A stretch of 9,592 nucleotides of DNA from Lachnospiraceae bacterium. GTDB lineage: Bacteria; Bacillota_A; Clostridia; Lachnospirales; Lachnospiraceae. The notes beneath the pieces are model-generated. The model was not told the DNA's origin, did no database searches, and was given only the letters and a program-made list of their open reading frames with translations. Both the position numbers and the translations under genes were made by a program. Below, one piece after another: positions 7,101 to 9,592 of the stretch (positions are counted from its first letter, which is position 1; each line of letters starts with the position of its first letter). The stretch covers positions 1-9,592 of the forward strand of contig JAILPG010000242.1 in assembly GCA_024699595.1 (NCBI GenBank), read 5' to 3'.

Positions 7101-9508
7101 AACATTCTTCTGGGGTCATGATGAATGTTTGAGTAATTTGCAAGGAATTCGGCAAGCTCACGGTTCTTCATCGCAAGCTTCTTCCTGTTTTGCGTACAGA
7201 AATCAATAAAGTCTTTCTGATAACTGTCATCGGAAGATATACTTTCCCGAAGCTCTGTCTGCAGATTCTTCTTATATATCTCAAAGATCTCCTGTTCCTT
7301 AAGGGATTCTGTCGAGATGATCGTAGATCCGAACAGATATTTTACCTGCGGGAACAGCGAGAAAAGATGATCGATATATTTCTGTTCATCTATCAGTATT
7401 ATATAGGTCTGTCTGCTGTATCTGCCGAGACACTCGATCAGATGGGAAACCCTGCCGTTATCACCGATCTTTGCATCCTCACATCCGGGAAGAAAGTCCC
7501 TTAAATTGGTAAGGATGTATATCCTGTTTTTCTTAAAGGTCACCTTTTCCGTTACATAATCCCTGTTGTTTTCATAGAATCCCAGGCCTCTTACAAACAG
7601 GGTAGACCTCACGTTCTCCATGGAAAGAGGCTCTCCGTCCCCGCTTTTCTGTACTTTCTCGGAAATATCATACTCATGCGGTACGGAATAATGCTGAAGC
7701 TTATATGAAGCCATTTCAAACGAGATGATATCGTCTATCGGCTCGAAGTGATCGATCTTTCCGACTTCAAGAAGCTTATTTGCGATCGCAATGGCCTTTT
7801 GCTTTCTGCCGGTCCCGTCCTCACCCTGAATGACACAGTACAGAGAATCGCAGTCGGGATTAACCACAAGCTTGTCAACAATATCATCATCAAGTGCTTC
7901 CAAAGTCTTCTGGGTCTGTGCTCTTTCCTCCTCCCACTTCTTCCTAAGCTTTTCTTCAAAGGGGCCCAGTCCGCCCTTCATATCAACATAATCGATGAAA
8001 GCGGCAAGTGCTATGACAACCGGCCATCCCTCCGCCACAAACACGTCCTCGAGATTTAATCCGGGCTTATAAGTCAGATCGTAATCCTGTAAATCTCTGT
8101 CCTTAAGCCTTGAGATCATCCCCTTTTCCAACAGCTTCATAAGAGCCCTGGGATCATTTATATGATCATACAGATAACCGTTGCTGCAAATGCTTATCGT
8201 ATTTTTTTCATTATCTTTTAAGGGACATAAAGATACATAGCATTCTCTCTGCAGTCTGGCTGCAAGATCCCACTGATCCTTAGAAATATTCTGAAAACAG
8301 TTTTCACTGATATCAAAATCACACTGTTTTTCCTTTTTTATGTCCCTGTTATGAGCGGCAAAGTACTCCCTGTCTGATCTAATCAGGTTTTCCTGGCCGG
8401 TCTTTTTTAGGTAATAGATATATGCTGCTGTCGTAAACACACAGTATAGATCCCCTTCATAATCCGTGGCTATCTCCTTTTCAATATCCACTGTATAATC
8501 ACGAGAGACCGGATTATCTTTATATGAGTTGATATGAGCTACAAGATCCAAAAGTGTGACCCCGGTCCCGTTTATATTTACGGACTTATAACACTGTATC
8601 CTGTAATCAGGGCGTAAGCTTTCATCAACGACTACCTGTCCGAGATCGACTAACATGTTCGCAGCATAAAAAGTGGGCTCGCTTATCTTTCTTAATCCGT
8701 TTTCCGGCCTCCAGGTAAAATCAAATGCCCCGTTTCTGATCTTATAATTCTTTCTGTCTAAAAAGAAAGGATATATCTCCCCGTTTCTGTACAGGTATTC
8801 AAGATATCCGCATAATCCGAAAAGGCATCTCTCACTGTTGCATGACGGATTTCCGCAGGTATCCATGGGGCTTCCGTACTGGAAGGCCAAAAGCGTATGA
8901 GAATTTCCTGCTGCATATGCACCTGAAAAATACGGTGACGGAAAAGTACCGTTTTTTCCTTCATTTGCAAAAACAGAAAGTTCAGCGTCTGCACAAACGG
9001 CCCTTTCTCCGGTAATTGAGACCCACGTCTGCCCGTCCTGTTCCACAAGTTTAATATCTTTTATAGCTCCGCATTTTACCAGGTTCAGGGCAGTTAACAG
9101 ATATTCATCCGAACAGTCATATAACCGGTTCTTTGGTATCCACTCAAACTCAATGGGCTTCTTACCTAACGTTTTCAGGGAATGCAGCCTTTTTACACCG
9201 TTTCCGTCTTTGCTTTCATAGAACACCATTTCACCGGCTCCCGATGCCGGATCATAAACGGTCAGAAGATATACGATATTATAGGCATCCAACCAGTTAT
9301 AGACCGGATCGGCTGTGATCTGGCTTTCCCCATACGTTAAGGATATCTTTATCCCTTCGGATCCTGCGTCCATCAGGTTGATGATCCGGTTTAAAAAGGT
9401 GACGCGATATCTTATCGGATCCGGTGCAAATTCGACCTTTCCCCCAAGATCATCAATGACACCATGCACCTTATGGATAAAATCCTTTTTAGTCGTAATG
9501 TATTCCAT
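4106..9508 (-). CDS. Giant triple CbxX-type AAA+ ATPase fused to an FtsH-type (M41) zinc peptidase
   Basis: About 1,800 residues; numbering is from ATG 9508. Residues 1-540 match no family I know and contain C218, C223, C228 and C233. Residues 543-755 resemble an AAA module without working motifs. Three full CbxX/CfxQ/SpoVK-type AAA+ modules follow (about 818-1065, 1085-1343 and 1356-1613). Each has Walker A GNPGTGKT (K868, K1139, K1407), Walker B DEAY (D925, D1196, D1464), an arginine in SRIGY (R978, R1253, R1521) and sensor-2 FGNGRF (R1035, R1308, R1576). Residues 1626-1798 are an M41 peptidase: HEMGH (H1639, E1640, H1643) with the third zinc ligand D1715 in GGSSDLSRA, then LGMGE as in FtsH. 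No membrane helix is evident, so unlike FtsH it should be cytosolic. Likely role: ATP-driven unfolding and proteolysis; targets are unknown. TTG at 9514 adds two residues but leaves only 2 nt after GGAAAGGA, whereas ATG 9508 has 8 nt. First gene of a pair with the nucleotidase. Confidence 0.92.
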   Translation of the reverse strand: MEYITTKKDFIHKVHGVIDDLGGKVEFAPDPIRYRVTFLNRIINLMDAGSEGIKISLTYGESQITADPVYNWLDAYNIVYLLTVYDPASGAGEMVFYESKDGNGVKRLHSLKTLGKKPIEFEWIPKNRLYDCSDEYLLTALNLVKCGAIKDIKLVEQDGQTWVSITGERAVCADAELSVFANEGKNGTFPSPYFSGAYAAGNSHTLLAFQYGSPMDTCGNPSCNSERCLFGLCGYLEYLYRNGEIYPFFLDRKNYKIRNGAFDFTWRPENGLRKISEPTFYAANMLVDLGQVVVDESLRPDYRIQCYKSVNINGTGVTLLDLVAHINSYKDNPVSRDYTVDIEKEIATDYEGDLYCVFTTAAYIYYLKKTGQENLIRSDREYFAAHNRDIKKEKQCDFDISENCFQNISKDQWDLAARLQRECYVSLCPLKDNEKNTISICSNGYLYDHINDPRALMKLLEKGMISRLKDRDLQDYDLTYKPGLNLEDVFVAEGWPVVIALAAFIDYVDMKGGLGPFEEKLRKKWEEERAQTQKTLEALDDDIVDKLVVNPDCDSLYCVIQGEDGTGRKQKAIAIANKLLEVGKIDHFEPIDDIISFEMASYKLQHYSVPHEYDISEKVQKSGDGEPLSMENVRSTLFVRGLGFYENNRDYVTEKVTFKKNRIYILTNLRDFLPGCEDAKIGDNGRVSHLIECLGRYSRQTYIILIDEQKYIDHLFSLFPQVKYLFGSTIISTESLKEQEIFEIYKKNLQTELRESISSDDSYQKDFIDFCTQNRKKLAMKNRELAEFLANYSNIHHDPRRMFEAMEIYSSKSTDELLEGVIGMDNVKKRVGEFKQYAIYRKYADNIGMKIPNSNLHMLFTGNPGTGKTMIARIIGQILYDAGIIEENKVIEVEGKDLKGRYIGESGPKTAAKIDEAIGGVLFVDEAYAIGDDVFGKEVVATLIKSMEDRKDKFVVIFAGYPKEMQEFLNINSGINSRIGYKFHFDDYSDTELLQIFNTKMTRAGYKYSNPEAVEKLVLKLCQTFSRKKDFGNGRFIDRVIQQTVIGRATRDYKTDPVNIITPEDIPTEEELLTSNVIKHESYEKQLDAIIGMENVKKKIAEFANFVKFKQKVEDADPHAKIPDSNMHMIFTGNPGTGKTTVARIMVDLLYEVGMIRERKYIEVERKDLVGEHIGKTALKTGEVIERALNGVLFIDEAYSLAPGDSGNDFGAEAIATLIKAMEDHKGDLVVIFAGYRDEMRRFEQINPGISSRIGYRFDFEDYTCDELVDMFSNRVTASGFTIDADALSRVKTVSDYYRRKKNFGNGRFIARLWQDTLTKHSSNYDEDTLMKITEADIPTVAEMNNTSIKKSNNASLDGFVGLKEVKAQMELFEKWVKFTVDAREKGLRIPAASLHMVFSGNPGTGKTTVARVVAQKLYDLGIIMENKVVEADRSTLVSNHVGETALKTHDVIESAMGGVLFIDEAYMLAEEGSTNNFGAEAVNTLMKVMEDKKEDFVVIFAGYKKEMKDFLNINPGIESRIGYTFNFEDYDASELLEIFVRKMDEYEFIVDEKAKEAALKVFKYFSHVPNFGNGRFVDKVIRQTLMKQANGYAFDTMNYISEDIIPTIEEMTATMGDSERFVLPDSLTEQDKERVAVHEMGHAAVHCIIRPDIPIIKVTIEPEGDGSLGYVEYGERKNTLATKSDYLNEIITVLAGLEAETVFYGENSAGGSSDLSRAKEIAAKMINNLGMGEQSFGIGDNDIMSSMEINSVISECRDNAHGIIEDNKGKIEELVNILKEKECLDGNFVMKAFNAGESV

Positions 9509-9516
9509 ATACAATA

Positions 9517-9524
9517 TCCTTTCC
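9517..9524 (-). promoter_or_regulatory. Ribosome binding site fixing the AAA+ protease start
   Basis: GGAAAGGA on the minus strand is 8 nt before ATG 9508 but only 2 nt before the in-frame TTG 9514. The spacing favours the ATG, giving 1,800 rather than 1,802 residues. Confidence 0.6.
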
Positions 9525-9540
9525 AGTCATTTTTTATATT

Positions 9541-9580
9541 TTGATCCGCCCCGAAATACGGATAATAGTGAACGGATCAA
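9541..9580. promoter_or_regulatory. 8-bp inverted repeat upstream of the AAA+/nucleotidase operon
   Basis: TTGATCCG (9541-9548) and CGGATCAA (9573-9580) are perfect inverted repeats 24 bp apart, with a smaller CCG-AAATA-CGG hairpin between them (9551-9561). They could be an operator or a leader hairpin. A weak minus-strand promoter, TTGATC (9575-9580) and TATTTC (9553-9558) with a 16-bp spacer, overlaps the repeat. The true promoter may be beyond the right edge. No T tract follows on either strand, so a terminator is unlikely. Confidence 0.3.
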
Positions 9581-9592
9581 TTTCGTTTACGA

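Noticed and set aside
4106..9508. Possibility that the long frame is two or more genes with a missed stop or frameshift
   Set aside because: The frame is open throughout with continuous domain structure and regular spacing of about 270 residues between Walker A motifs; no internal ribosome binding site and start are needed.

Overview
The window looks like chromosomal DNA of a Gram-positive Clostridia, most likely a Lachnospiraceae relative of Butyrivibrio. This rests on moderate GC, strong purine-rich ribosome binding sites, sigma-A type promoters, a Bacillus/Clostridium-type LexA box and the protein families present. The genus is inferred from style, not from a search. No rRNA, tRNA, CRISPR array, transposase or phage gene was seen.

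Layout from left to right. (1) 1-1067, minus strand: the N-terminal 355 codons of a family 2 glycosyltransferase that runs off the left edge. (2) 1068-1333: a divergent promoter region. The rightward promoter is TTGACA-N17-TACAAT with a LexA/SOS-type box inside its spacer and a second box exactly 30 bp upstream. The leftward promoter is an extended -10. (3) 1334-1702, plus strand: a small capless HAD-type phosphohydrolase followed by an intrinsic terminator. (4) 1703-2076: a structured intergenic region. It holds a promoter, a candidate small RNA of about 115 nt that ends in a hairpin plus T10, a minus-strand terminator and two further long perfect hairpins. (5) 2077-9508, minus strand: a two-gene operon. 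The upstream gene encodes a protein of about 1,800 residues; the downstream gene, 28 bp later, encodes a secreted 5'-nucleotidase anchored by a C-terminal membrane helix.

The most unusual object is the 1,800-residue protein. It carries an unrecognised N-terminal half with four evenly spaced cysteines, then a degenerate AAA-like module, three complete CbxX/CfxQ/SpoVK-type AAA+ modules in tandem, and a C-terminal zinc peptidase domain of the FtsH (M41) type with HEMGH and a distal aspartate at the right distance. It has no obvious membrane segment. It therefore looks like a soluble ATP-dependent protease or remodelling machine in which the peptidase of FtsH is joined to a different AAA+ clade. 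How it relates to the surface nucleotidase is unknown; only co-transcription is supported. The HAD gene and possibly the glycosyltransferase appear to be under DNA-damage control.
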